Source: Typhlomys cinereus (Eukaryota; Chordata; Mammalia; Rodentia; Platacanthomyidae). Taken from it: a stretch of DNA of 64,000 bases. The stretch covers positions 5,612,227 through 5,676,226 of the forward strand of contig JALPQD010000102.1 of assembly GCA_023101885.1 (NCBI GenBank), written 5' to 3'. Both the position numbers and the translations under genes were made by a program. This document shows, one piece after another, positions 21,590-31,819 of the stretch (position 1 is the stretch's first letter; each line of letters opens with the position of its first letter). The notes below the pieces were generated by a model. The model made no database searches. It was not told where the DNA came from and saw nothing but the letters and a program-made list of their open reading frames with translations.

Positions 21590-21902
21590 GGTACATAGCT
21601 ATAATGCCAACACTTGCAAAACTGAGATAGAAGATTCACCTGAATTCAGTAGTTCAAGATTAGAGACCCTGCCTCTAAACCAACAAGTGAAACAAACAAG
21701 ACTGGAGGAAAGCTGGGAATATACTGTATGAGAGCACTTATCTGACATGTATGAGGCTCTGAGACTCAACCTAAAAACAAAACAACAAAATGCTGCGGGT
21801 AGTGGTGGGCTAGTGCATGTCTATAATCTTGGCTTAGGTAGGATCACACATTTAAGGCCAGATTGGGCTAGTGAGATTCTCTCATATGAAAAAAAAAAAA
21901 GC
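21590..21902 (+). repeat. B1 - ID-like - B1 cluster
   Basis: Three short SINE remnants in the same orientation: a B1 (CTGGTACATAGCTATAATGC, 21,590-21,690), an ID-like unit (GCACTTATCTGACATGTATG, 21,705-21,785) and a second B1 (TGCTGCGGGTAGTGGTGGGC, 21,790-21,902) ending in an A run. Similar composites at 57,645 suggest that B1/ID dimers may be a recurring unit. Confidence 0.6.
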
Positions 21903-22299
21903 AATAAATTTAGCAACATGGATGTTCATTGAAGTTACTAACTCCAAAGTTCTTGTATTGCTCTGGCATGAGATTGCAGGTGTCAGAGCAACTAAAAAAA
22001 AAAAAGATATTATCTGTGTCTTTACTTCTCAGCGTCCTGTTTATACCTTATGTAGTAGGTAAGGGGAATCTTTCACGATTACTTAATAGCACATTTCCAA
22101 ACACACAGATTCCTTGACCTTTGGATATCAGATCTCATGCCCTATCAGCTTTGGCTCACTTACTTGGTAAAACTTTCCTGTCTGAAGACTACCTCTTTTC
22201 CTTGGAAATGATCAACAAAAAGACTTAGTCTTCTGACAAGACTGAACTTGCTGACTGAGGACACCTCTAGACAATTGTGTCATGACAAGACACTTCAAA
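21903..22299. other. Unassigned sequence left of L1 copy C
   Basis: No gene or repeat recognised; ends at the target-site duplication of copy C. Confidence 0.4.
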
Positions 22300-22312
22300 A
22301 GTAGTTGCATCG

Positions 22313-22645
22313 AACACCCAGGCTGCCTCGGGTTTGCCCCAGCCCCTGTGTTCCTCCCGCCCGCCTGCCCGCCCGAGACAGGACTCGCTCCCGGTAGGTA
22401 GGTCCTCCATCCCAGGTGAGTTACCCAGACCCCAGGTCGCCCTTTGTCTCAGCTCGTACCATCACCACCTCAGGCAACACCCAGGCTGCCTCCCTTTTGC
22501 CCTAGCCGCATTGTTCCTCCCGCCCGCCTGCCCGCCGACCTGGACTTGCTCTGGTTCCTCCATCCCTGGAGCCTGGATGGGCCACTAAGCAAAGTCCCAC
22601 GTCCCAGGTCCCAGGGAAAGAGTTCTGCCATCACCACCAGCCCCT
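22313..22645 (+). repeat. 164-bp tandem monomers at L1 copy C 5' end
   Basis: AACACCCAGGCTGCCTC occurs at 22,313 and at 22,477. Each is followed by TTTGCCC(C/T)AG and TTCCTCCCGCCCGCCTGCCC, so the period is 164 bp. The units then diverge moderately. They have no obvious relation to the 126-bp monomers of copy B. In murine L1s monomers of this kind are the internal pol II promoter. Confidence 0.88.
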
Positions 22646-23141
22646 CTCCCCCTACGACCCTCAGTCGTGGTCTACGGAGGATACACTGCTACTCAGAATT
22701 CAACAGAATCCAAAGAAAACCCAAGCAAAGCTCTAAGGGACAAAAGCCATACATCTGAAGTCCTCTAAAATCATCCTATCACATGGGAGAGTTCCTTCAC
22801 ATCCAGCTCAAAGACAAGTAAACCTCTTTCTTTTACCATACTGCTCCTTTTAAGTATTAATCACTGTAGATTAACTTTTCCATACAGCCACTCCAAAAAT
22901 ATATACAACTCACCCTCACATATCACCAAGATACTAAATCGTAAAAGTGCACTACCATACTAATATTCACCCCCTATCTACTTAACCTGACTTAACTGAT
23001 GTACTAACAGCCTAATAGCCTCATCTAGGAAATAATACTAACAGTACACAAACGAACCAAACTACAAGCCAAGCACTAGTAATAACTGCCCGAGAGTAGT
23101 AATACCAACTAAATCAGTTCAGTCAAAAACACACAAAAACT
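22646..23141 (+). other. L1 copy C 5'UTR
   Basis: Non-coding leader matching those of copies A and B (AGAATTCAACAGAATCC; ATCACATGGGAGAG). The end just before ORF1 is split by SINE insertions. Confidence 0.8.
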
Positions 23142-23437
23142 GGGGCTGGGGAGGTGGCTCAGGGGTTAAGCCTCTGCCTTGCAGGCAGAAGGTCCTGAGT
23201 TCGGATCCTAGACCCCACGTATAGACAATAGGCAGAAGCCTGGCGGCCTGCGTTTCTGGTCTTGGTAGGGCAGAGCCTGTGAATCCCGGGGCAGAGTAAG
23301 CAGGAAGAGGTGGAGGCGTCCATAGTGGTTCCAGAATTCGTCTGTGGTTCTGCACACACACACATACATATACATACATACATACATACATACACACATG
23401 CACACACACACAATTGAATAAATTAAAAAAAATTTTA
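23142..23437 (+). repeat. B2-superfamily SINE in L1 5'UTR (first of a pair)
   Basis: Full-length head (TGGGGCTGGGGAGGTGGCTC), body, CA/TA-rich tail and GAATAAATT. Nested in the L1 leader immediately upstream of an almost identical SINE. Confidence 0.93.
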
Positions 23438-23736
23438 GGGCTGGAGATGTGGCTCAGGGGTTAAGCTTCCGCCTTGCAGGCGGAAGGTCCTGAGTTCAGA
23501 TCCCAGATCCCACGTATAGACGCCAAGCGGAAGCGGGGGCGGCCTGCGCTTCTGGTCCTGGTAGGGCGGAGCCTGTGAATCCCGGGGCAGAAGGAGGTGG
23601 AGGCGTCCATGGTGGTTCGCGAATTCGTCCGTGGTTCTACACATACACAGACACACACACAGAGACACGCGCGCACGCGCACATACACATGCATATGCAC
23701 ACAGTTGAATAAATAATAATAAAAAAAAATCTAAAA
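23438..23736 (+). repeat. B2-superfamily SINE in L1 5'UTR (second of a pair)
   Basis: The best-preserved copy in the window. The A-box TGGCTCAGGGG (23,450-23,460) matches the pol III consensus, and a B-box-like GTTCAGATC (23,494-23,502) differs from consensus at one base. The body is unusually CpG-rich (GGGGGCGGCCTGCG; GGTGGTTCGCGAATTCGTCC), a sign of relative youth. The tail is (CA)/(CG)-rich and ends in AATAAATAATAATAAAA. Confidence 0.95.
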
Positions 23737-23749
23737 AAAAAGAAAATGT

Positions 23750-23751
23750 TT

Positions 23752-23785
<34 letters not shown>
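23750..23785. repeat. (CA)n microsatellite
   Basis: About 15 CA units immediately before ORF1 of L1 copy C, after the SINE pair. Confidence 0.95.
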
Positions 23786-23786
<1 letters not shown>

Positions 23787-23797
23787 GAGACCAAACA

Positions 23798-25089
23798 ATG
23801 GTCAAGTCAAAGTGCAGATCCATGAGAAACAAAACCGAGGAAGACAAATCTCCCACCGAAAGAATTAACCCCATAATGATGGATTTCAACCAGAACAAAT
23901 TCACAGATAATATCCAAGAAAGCCAGACCCAAGATAATGACTTTCAAAGTATGATCATTACCATGATTAATACTATGAAAAAGGAAATCCAGGAGGAATT
24001 AAACAACCGCATCAACCATTTTGAACAGGAACACAACAAACACTTGGAGGAGTTGAGAAAAACAGTTCAAGAAATAAAAATAGACAGAGCAGTTAAAACA
24101 GTCTCAGGCAGAGTTTAAAATTGAACTAAAAGACAAGTTATCTTCAACCCAAAATTCAACAGAGAGTCTTATCGGCAGAACTAACAAAGCAGAAAATAGA
24201 ATTTCAGATCTTGAAGACAAAGTGGGAGAATTAACCAACTCAATGGAAGAGGTTGTTAAAGCCAAAAAGATACTTGAGAGGAATATTCAAGAGCTATGGG
24301 ACACCCTAAAGAAGCCTAACATGCGTATTCATGGAATAACAGAGCAAGAATCCCAAAATAACACACCTGAGGAAAATTTTCAAAGTATCATAAATGAAAA
24401 CTTCCCACAACTAAAGAATGAGAGGCTCATCCAAATACAAGAGGCATTCCACAGCCAGATATGACCAAAATAGAAAATCGCACGGCAAGCTGGGTCCTTG
24501 TACGTCATGGGAGAGGAGGACCCAGAGAAGAGTTTGGCATGCACATTAAAGGATTCTCCGGGGATTGGGGGAGGGGAGGCACTGAGGGGTGGGAAGGGTG
24601 GGGTGAGGCGAGGGTGAGCAGAGGGGTGGGGGGGGAAGAGGAGGGAGGGAGGGAACCGATGTACCTATTAAGCTTGTATGAGTGGAGATAATAGAAAATG
24701 TTTAAAAAAACTCGCACGGCAAATAATAGTCAAAACACTCCACATTCAAGACAAAGAAATGGTGCTGAGAGCTTCAAAGGAAAAAAAATAATTCACTTTT
24801 AAAGATAAACCTATTAAAATAACAAATGACTCCCCAATGGAAACAGTAAAAGCAAGAAGAGCTTGGAGAGACATACTTCAAGTATTAAATGAGCAAAAAT
24901 GTCAACCTAGACTTATATACCCAGAAAAACTATCCGTCATAATCAACGGAGAAAGAAAAGTTTTCCAGCACAAAGACAACTTGAAGGCTTACATGTCTAC
25001 CAAACCAGGCCTTCAAAAAAATCCTAGAAATGATACTCAAGCTTGAAGAAAAGAACAAGCGTATCCAGGAGGACAGAAGGGAAGTGTAA
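23798..25089 (+). pseudogene. L1 ORF1, frameshifted and split by an L1 tail
   Basis: ATG at 23,798. About 105 codons encode the basic N-terminus and coiled coil (EELNNRINHFEQEHNK) before a frameshift near 24,080-24,118. The next piece (24,222-24,464) carries SMEEVVKAKKILERNIQE and KPNMRIHGITEQE, the end of the coiled coil and start of the RNA-binding domain. The gene is then cut by the 24,489-24,711 insertion. It resumes with the IIVKT and ARRAWRDILQVLNE region to the original stop TAA at 25,087-25,089. The product would have been the L1 RNA-binding trimer, but it cannot be made from this copy. Confidence 0.93.
24489..24711 (+). mobile_element. 223-bp L1 3'UTR tail inserted in ORF1
   Basis: The last part of the L1 3'UTR: GCTGGGTCCTTGTACGTCAT, the G-rich polypurine tract, TACCTATTAAGCTTGTATG and an A-rich end. 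Direct repeats TCGCACGGCAA flank it at 24,478-24,488 and 24,712-24,722. It matches the tails at 26,330 and 30,350 closely. Confidence 0.95.
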
Positions 25090-26329
25090 TACCACCAAAA
25101 CATAAATATCAAACAACATGCTTACAAAATCTACTAAACATAAAAAATGTCCAGAATTAAAAATAATTTCTCCATTATAACATTAAATGTCAATGGTATT
25201 AACTCATTGATCAAGAGACACAGATTACAAACTTGGATTAAAAACCACAACCCATCAATCTGCTGCCTTCGGGAAATTCATCTCACCACAAAAGAAGGGC
25301 ACATCCTAAAAAGAAAAGGCTGGTCAAAAATTCTGCAAGCTAATAGAACCAGGAAACAGGCAGGGGTAGCCATTATGCTTTGAGACAAAGTGATCTTCAA
25401 ACCAAAAAAAATCATAAGAGACACAGATGGATACTACATTTTAGTCGCAGGTACAATTCACCAGGAAGACTTCACAATAGTGAACATATATGCACCTAAT
25501 ATGGGCTCCTCCACATTCATCAAGCAAACCCTACAGCATCTAAAGTCAGAATCAACTCCAAACGAAAATTCTTGGAGATTTCAACACAGCCCTCTCAACA
25601 TGGGATAGATCAACAGGCCAAAAGTTAAGAGAGACACTTTGGAATTCAACCAAACCCCTACAGATCTCTATCGAACTTTTTATCCATGCACCAAAGAATA
25701 CACATTTTTCTCAGCAGCACACGGAACTTTCTCCAAAATAGATCACATATTGGGCCACAAAATGAATCTTCATATATACAGGAAAGTAGAAATCCTAGCC
25801 TGTATCCTATTAGACCACCATGGTCTAAAGCTTGATATCTACAACATGATAAACAACAGAAAATACACTAACTCCTGGAAACTTAACACTATGATGTGAA
25901 TGAGAATTGGATTCAGAAAGAAATTAAAAAGGAAATTCAAGATTGCCTGAAACTGAACAATAATGAAAATACAACTTACCAAAATCTCTGGGACACAATG
26001 AAAGCTGTTCTAAGAGGTAAGTTCATAGCTCTTAATACCTACATCAAAAAAATGGAAACATCAGAAAGAAATAACTTAACAATGCAGCTTAAAGCTTTAG
26101 AGACACTAGAGCAATCTGATTCCAAAAGCAGTAGAAGAGAGGAGATTAGGAAAATAAGAGGAGAAATATCCGGAATTGAGATTAGAAAAATGATACAGAG
26201 AATCAACCAGTCAGAAAGCTGGTTCTTTGAAAAAATCAATAAGATTGCTACACTCCTAGCTAAATTAACCAAAAGCAGGAGAGAAAAAACACAACTTAAC
26301 AAAATTAGAAATGAAAATGGAGTTATCAC

Positions 26330-27003
26330 CAGTTTAACAGTTTTTTGTCTCTGACCAGGGGGTGACATACAGTGCCCATCACGATGGAGTGAAGGGCATT
26401 GCAGGAGCAGCAAAACTGCAAAAGAAAATCAACAAACCACAATCCAGAATTTCAGAGACTCTATATCAACCACATAGAACTAAGCCAGCCTAATCTCCTC
26501 CCATCTTGAAGCTCAGGGACCTTTGCAGAAGAGGGGGCGGTAAGATTGTAAGAGCAAAAGGATGGGAGGAGCAATGATCTGAAGATTCTCCACACTAGTT
26601 AGGGCTGAAGCAATCATAATAGGACTTTGCATGCCCTGCACAATGTCCAACACACTATTGACCTCACAAAGTCTAGCATCGGCTAAAGGCACCAAGATCC
26701 TTGGACGCAAGGGATTGACAGCCACAGTAGTGTTCCTATGCTTAAGGGGAACACAAGAAAGGGTTCAGGGAAATGCCACTGGGTCCTTGTACGTCATCAG
26801 AGAGGAGGACCAAGAGGAGAGTTAGGCATACACAATAAAGGACTCTCTGGGAATTGGGGGGGAGGCACTGGGAGACGGGGAGGGAGGGAAGGGGAGCAGT
26901 GGGTTCAGGGGGAGGAGGAGGGGGGAGGGAACTGGTCTACCTATTAAGTTTGTATGAGCGGAAATAATAATAAAAAATGTTAAAAAATTTTTTAAAAAAA
27001 GAA
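26330..27003 (+). mobile_element. 674-bp L1 3'UTR tail inserted in ORF2
   Basis: L1 3'UTR from AGTTTAACAG to an A-rich end, with the polypurine tract at about 26,850-26,935. The direct repeat GAAAATGGAGTTATCAC lies at 26,313-26,329 and 27,004-27,020. Without it ORF2 reads on. The plus-strand frames inside it are not genes. Confidence 0.95.
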
Positions 27004-27884
27004 GAAAATGGAGTTATCACTATGGATACCGAAGAAATTCAGAGTATTATAACGTCATATTTCTAAAACTTATACTCTGTGAAATTTGACAACACAAAAG
27101 AAATGGATGAATTCTTAAGTAAGCCCAACTTACCGAAATTGAATCAGGAAGTTGTGAATTATTTAAACAGTCCTATAACATATGAGGAAATCGAGGAAGT
27201 AATCTCAAATCTTCCCACCAAGAAATCTCCTGGGCCAGATGGATTCAGCACAGAGTTCTACCAGACTATTTAAGGAGTTAGTAACACCAATACTCCTTAA
27301 ACTCTTCCATCAAATAGCAAAGGAAGGAACACTACCAGATTCTTTCTACTAAGTTAATATGTCTTAATCCCAAACCCTAATAAAGATACACTTAAAAAAG
27401 AAAACTACAGGCCAATCTCTTTGATGAACACAGATACAAAGATTCTCAACAAAGTCTTAGCAAACAGATTCAAAAACATATTAAAAAGATCATTCATGGG
27501 TTTCAAGTAGGCTTTATCCCAGGCACACAAGGTTGGTTCAACATACGCAAATCAATAAATGTAATCCAGCATATAAACCAGTCTAAAATCCAAGACCACA
27601 TGATATTCTTGATGGATGCAGAAAAAGCTTTTGATCAGATCCAACAGCCTTTTATGATCAAAACTCTAGAGACAGTTGGAATGGAAGGAACCTTGGTCAA
27701 TATAATAAAAGCTGTCTATAACAAGCCCACAGTAATGATTATACTCAATGGGGAAAAACTCGAAGCATTCCCACTTCGATCAGGAACTAGACAAGGCTGT
27801 CCACTTTCACCACTTCTCTTCAATATTGTACTTGAAGTCATAGCTGAAGCCATAAGACAAGAAAGGGAGATAAAAGGGATTCAA

Positions 27885-27949
27885 GTTCTCGCTGGATGTA
27901 TATTCCTAACTTAAATAAATAAATACGGAACCAAAAAAAAAAAAAAAAA
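27885..27949 (+). mobile_element. 65-bp retroposed transcript tail
   Basis: A 48-base unique sequence followed by 17 A. It contains two overlapping AATAAA signals (27,914-27,923) nine bases before the A-run. Direct repeats GGATTCAA flank it (27,877-27,884; 27,950-27,957). It is not L1 sequence, because ORF2 continues on both sides. It looks like the extreme 3' end of a polyadenylated RNA, inserted by the L1 machinery. Confidence 0.85.
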
Positions 27950-29511
27950 GGATTCAAATCGGCAAGGAAAAAGTCAAGTTATCTCTATTTGCTGATAACA
28001 TGATTTTATACCTGAGTGATCCCAAAAACTCCACCAGGAAACTCCTGGAACTAATACAGAAGTTCAGCAGGATAGCAGGATACAAAATAAACATACAAAA
28101 TCAGTGGCCTTCCTATATGCCCAGAATGAAAGAAGTGAAAAAGCCCTGAGAGAAACAATCCCATTTACTATAGCCCCTAAAAAAATGAAATACCTTGGTA
28201 TAAACCTAACCAAGGAAGTAAGTGACCTTTACAATGAAAACTTTAAAACCCTAAAGAAAGAAATTACAGAAGACACCAGGAGGTGGAAAGACCTGCCATG
28301 TTCCTGGATTGGCAGAATCGATATCATAAAAATGACCATCCTACCAAAGGCAATATTCAGATTCAATGCTATACCAATTAAAAATCCCAAAGCAATTCTT
28401 TAAAGAAGTTGACCAAACAATCCCAACGTTCATATGGAGGCACAAAAGACCCAGGATAGCAAAGACAATCCTGAGTAACAAAAACACTGCTGGAGGATCT
28501 CCATACCAAAGCTTAGTCTATACTACAAATCCATAGTTATAAAAACTGCCTGGTACTGGCTTCAAAATAGGCACATAGATCAATGGATAAGGGTTGAAGA
28601 CCCAGATATAAGCCCACACAATTACAGCCATTTGATCTTTGACAAAGGGGCCCAAAAAATCCAATGGAAAAAGAACAGCATCTTCAACAAATGGTGCTGG
28701 CAAAACTGGATCTCCACATGCAGAAGATTAAAACTGGACCCGTACTTGTCACCATGTGCAAGACTTAATTTCCAAATGGATCAAGGACCTCGATACAAGG
28801 CCAGAGACTATTAAAACCATAGTTGAAAGGGTAGGGACCTCCCTCGAGCTGATTGGACTAGGCCAACAGTTCCTAATCAGAAATCCAATAGCACAGTCAA
28901 TACAACCAACACTCAACATATGGGATCTTATGAAATTAAAGAGCTTCTGTTCAGATAAAGAGATTGTAACTGGAGCACAAAGGCAACCCACAGAATGGGA
29001 GAAAATCTTCACTAACCATACATCTGATAGAGCTCTATTATCCAGAGTACACAAAGAACTTAGAAAACTAAACACCAAGGAAATAAATGGCCCAATTAAA
29101 AAATGGGCCTTGCAATTTAAAAGAAACTTTACCAGGGACGAAATTAAAATGTCTAGCAAATATCTTAAAAAATGCTTCGCATCCTTACCCATCAGGGAAA
29201 TGCAAATCAAAACCTCCCTGAGATATCATCTCATCCCAGTCAGGATGGCAAAAATCCACACAATACAAACAACACCAAATGCTGGAGAGGATGTGGAGAG
29301 AGGGGAACTCTCCTACATTGCTGGTGGGAATGCAGGCTCATACAACCACTCTGGCAAGTTGTCTGGCGATTCTTAAAGAAGTTAAAGATTGAAATGCCAT
29401 ATGATCCAGCTATTCCACTTTTGGGAATAACTCTCATACAGCAAATATTCACCTTGATGGAATAAGTACGACCATGTTCATAGCAGCACTGTTTACAGTA
29501 GGTGGATCCTA

Positions 29512-30557
29512 GTACCAAACCCGCTTAGAGACCCACTCAAAGATAAATCTCTGTAATACCTACAGTAATTGCAAACATTATAAACAGGAGAGAAGGGGAA
29601 GGAGGGCCCCGCCAGAAACAAGGAGAAAGGGGATCATGCTACAGCAGAGATAATAGGCCACCATCAAGGACTGCAAGTAAGTAATGAGACATCTGGTTAA
29701 GCTCACAGACTTTTCCTTCCTGGTCACTTCCGACTGATGGGCTGTGATCTTACCAGAAAGGGAGGGCATAGTCTGGCAGATAGAGGGTAACCATTTTGCA
29801 ATGGGAGACTGACCCACCCCTCGCCACAGTCTCCTACTCTTATTCCATCTACCTTTGAATCTATCCTCATAATAAGACTCTATTTTAACAGCTTTTTATC
29901 TCTAGCCAGGAGGTGACATCCAATACCCATCACAATGGAGCCAAGGGCATTGCAGGAGCAGCAAAACTGAAGAAAAAAAAAATCAACAAACCACAGTTCA
30001 GAACATCAGAGACTCTACATCAGCCACCTGGAATCAGGCTGCCTAATCTCTCCAGATCCTGAAGCTCAGGGAAATTTGTGGAAGAGGGGGCGGTAAGATT
30101 GTAAGAGCACAAGGATGGGAGAAGTTAAGATATGCAAGATACTTCACAAAAGTTAGGGCCAAAGCAATTCTAATAGGACTCTGCATGATTTGCGCAATGA
30201 CCAACTTATCATTGACCCTTCAAAGTCTAGCATGGACTAAAGGCACTAGGATCCTTAGAAGCAAGGGATTAACAGTCACAATAGTGTTTCTATATTTGAG
30301 GGGAACACAAGAAAGAGTTCTAGGAAATGCCACTGAGTCCTTACACCTCATCAGAGAAGAGGACCCAGAGGAAAGTTTGATATACACATTAAAGTATGCT
30401 TCAGAGATGGGGATAGGGAGCACTGGGAGAAAGGGAGGGAAGCAGGAAAGGCAGGGGAAAAGGGGGGAGGGAGCAGGCAGGTCCAGGAAGGGGTGGAGGG
30501 AGGGAGGGGAAAGGGGTACGTATTATGTTTGTATGAGCAAAAAAATAAATTAAAAAA
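29512..30557 (+). other. L1 copy C 3'UTR with polypurine tract and tail
   Basis: Begins AGGTGGATCCTAGTACC, as in the tail copy at 49,615-50,746 (read on the minus strand). It contains a long non-coding stretch, then the G-rich polypurine tract (about 30,400-30,520), TATGTTTGTATGAGC and an A-rich end. The continuous TSD around the whole element shows this is the L1's own 3'UTR rather than another element. Confidence 0.88.
30395..30520 (+). repeat. G-rich polypurine tract of L1 3'UTR
   Basis: More than 100 bases almost entirely A and G with many GGG/GGGG runs, capable of G-quadruplex formation. The same tract recurs at about 24,565-24,655 and 26,850-26,935, and as C-rich complement at about 11,975-12,050 and 49,675-49,800. 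Confidence 0.88.
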
Positions 30558-30569
30558 TAGTAGTTGCAT

Positions 30570-30837
30570 CATCACACAATGAGCTAAACATTCCTATAAA
30601 GAGATATACATATACAGTAATAGTTTGAGTGCAAAGTCAGTGTCCTGCAAAATCACTGTTCTAGTTTCTTCTTTCATCCCTAACTAATGAAATAGACTTT
30701 CTATAGTTCAAAAATATCAATTAAACAGTTCTAATAATCCTAATGTCCTGTCAAATGCCATATGTATATAGTGCAAAATGAAAAAAATTATGTACATAGG
30801 TTCAAAATTCAATCTCCATGTTCTGGTTGAAAGCACT
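30570..30837. other. Unassigned sequence right of L1 copy C
   Basis: No supported feature. Confidence 0.4.
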
Positions 30838-30990
30838 TGTATTTGTCAACTTTTCATTACTAAAACAAGGAACCTAAAGCAGGCAAACTGTAAAAGAAAA
30901 GTTTATTTAGTTTACAATTTTGAAGATGAGAAGTCCAAAAAGTATCGTTTGGATTTTGTCAGGTGTCGCCTTGAGTACTTCACATCATGG
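30838..30990 (-). repeat. LTR-like repeat 'family M', partial
   Basis: TTGTCAACTTTTCATTACTA, then AAAAGTTTATTTAGTTTACA and TTTTGAAGATGAGAAGTCC match the start of the family read on the plus strand; truncated near the following (TG)n. Confidence 0.6.
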
Positions 30991-31012
30991 AAGGAACTCC
31001 TCTGTCTGTGTG

Positions 31013-31013
<1 letters not shown>

Positions 31014-31056
<43 letters not shown>

Positions 31057-31077
31057 ATGTGTGTGTGTGTGTGTTTA
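31014..31077. repeat. (TG)n microsatellite
   Basis: Long TG run with a GCATG interruption. It gives rise to spurious Cys/Val frames. Confidence 0.97.
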
Positions 31078-31184
31078 TGCTTGTGCACACGTGCTCAGGC
31101 ACATATGGCAATTCTGCCCTCATATCCAATCTATCTACTCAATTCCCAAAAGTCTCAGCAAAACACCACAGTCAAATTTTCACT

Positions 31185-31215
31185 TGTTTGTTTGTTTGTT
31201 TGTTTATGTATTGTA

Positions 31216-31263
<48 letters not shown>

Positions 31264-31502
31264 TGTGTGTGTGTATCAGAGGGCACTGTGTGTTCCTGTG
31301 GAGGACCAAGGGTGACTTCAGGTGTCATCCTGGATTGCTTCTACCTCCTTTTTCTTTGCTCTGGGATTTCCCAGGCTCTGCCCACCAGAGTGTAGGCCAC
31401 AGCCCTGTCTGTCTGGAGTTTTTTATATGGGACCTGGGATCTCAACTCAGGACCTTCTGCTTGGGAGGAAGAGGCTTATCCTCTAAGCCATTTCTCCAGT
31501 TC
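31185..31502 (-). repeat. B2-superfamily SINE, antisense
   Basis: TTTGTTTGTTTGTTTGTTTA, a (TG)n run (31,217-31,274), ATCAGAGGGCACTGTGTG, the body, and a head complement ending in CCATTTCTCCAGTTC. Confidence 0.88.
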
Positions 31503-31669
31503 AAGTTTTCACCCTCTAAAAATGATTAACAGAAAACTTGGGGGAATAATTCAGCATGAGTTGAAGGTAGGGAAAGGCAAACCATGCTTAAGTCACAGCT
31601 GTGCTCAGAAGTTCCACTTACAGTGATATGAAAAGGATAGAGGGAAAGAAGCTGCCCATTGCTTTGAAT

Positions 31670-31815
31670 GCCTTGCTGTTATAATTCTAGCAATGTTCTA
31701 GCAATGCTCACAGATACTATCTCATCAGATCTTCATAACAGCCCCATAACAGAACTTACTAATGGTCATTTTACAGTTGTGGAAGTGAAAACGCAATAGG
31801 TTAGATCAGTAAGTA
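31670..31815 (-). repeat. MIR SINE, antisense
   Basis: ACTATCTCATCAGATCTTCA, ACAGCCCCATAACAG, CATTTTACAGTTGTGGAAGT and GGTTAGATCAGTAAGT fit reverse MIR. Confidence 0.7.
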
Positions 31816-31819
31816 TTTA

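Larger units (their letters stand above)
25147..29511 (+). pseudogene. L1 ORF2, disrupted; RT catalytic pair altered; C-terminus missing
   Basis: Starts at ATG 25,147, 57 bases after the ORF1 stop. The endonuclease has [10 protein letters not shown] and ICCLREIH, an in-frame stop at 25,381-25,383 and a frame change near 25,550; [10 protein letters not shown] and DHHGLKLDI follow. The RT domain shows [24 protein letters not shown] (first catalytic Asp) and [16 protein letters not shown]. The FADD box reads FADN at 27,988-27,999, so the second catalytic Asp is Asn. The thumb region and the Cys motif [19 protein letters not shown] (about 29,280-29,340) follow. Similarity ends at 29,511 after FIAALF-type sequence, roughly 80 codons short by comparison with known L1s. 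It is interrupted by the 26,330-27,003 and 27,885-27,949 insertions. Confidence 0.94.
22312..30557 (+). mobile_element. LINE-1 copy C, near complete, 12-bp TSD
   Basis: An L1 inserted as a single unit: 5' monomers, 5'UTR, ORF1 (23,798-25,089), ORF2 (25,147 to about 29,511), 3'UTR with polypurine tract and an A-rich tail. The direct repeat AGTAGTTGCATC lies at 22,300-22,311 and 30,558-30,569. Later insertions inside it are two SINEs (23,142-23,736), two L1 tails (24,489-24,711 and 26,330-27,003) and a 65-bp retroposed fragment (27,885-27,949). Without them it is about 6.7 kb, a normal L1 size. Stops, frameshifts and the insertions make it inactive. Confidence 0.95.

Noticed and set aside
30185..30553. 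122-codon frame in L1 3'UTR
   Set aside because: It runs through the polypurine tract and is broken in the nested copies, as expected for non-coding sequence.
22312..30557. L1 copy C as a retrotransposition-competent element
   Set aside because: ORF1 and ORF2 both contain frame breaks and insertions, ORF2 has an early stop and a changed catalytic box, and the C-terminus is missing.
30778..31529. Long Cys/Val-rich frames (up to 205 codons)
   Set aside because: They are produced by (TG)n repeats reading Cys-Val in all frames, not by a protein family.
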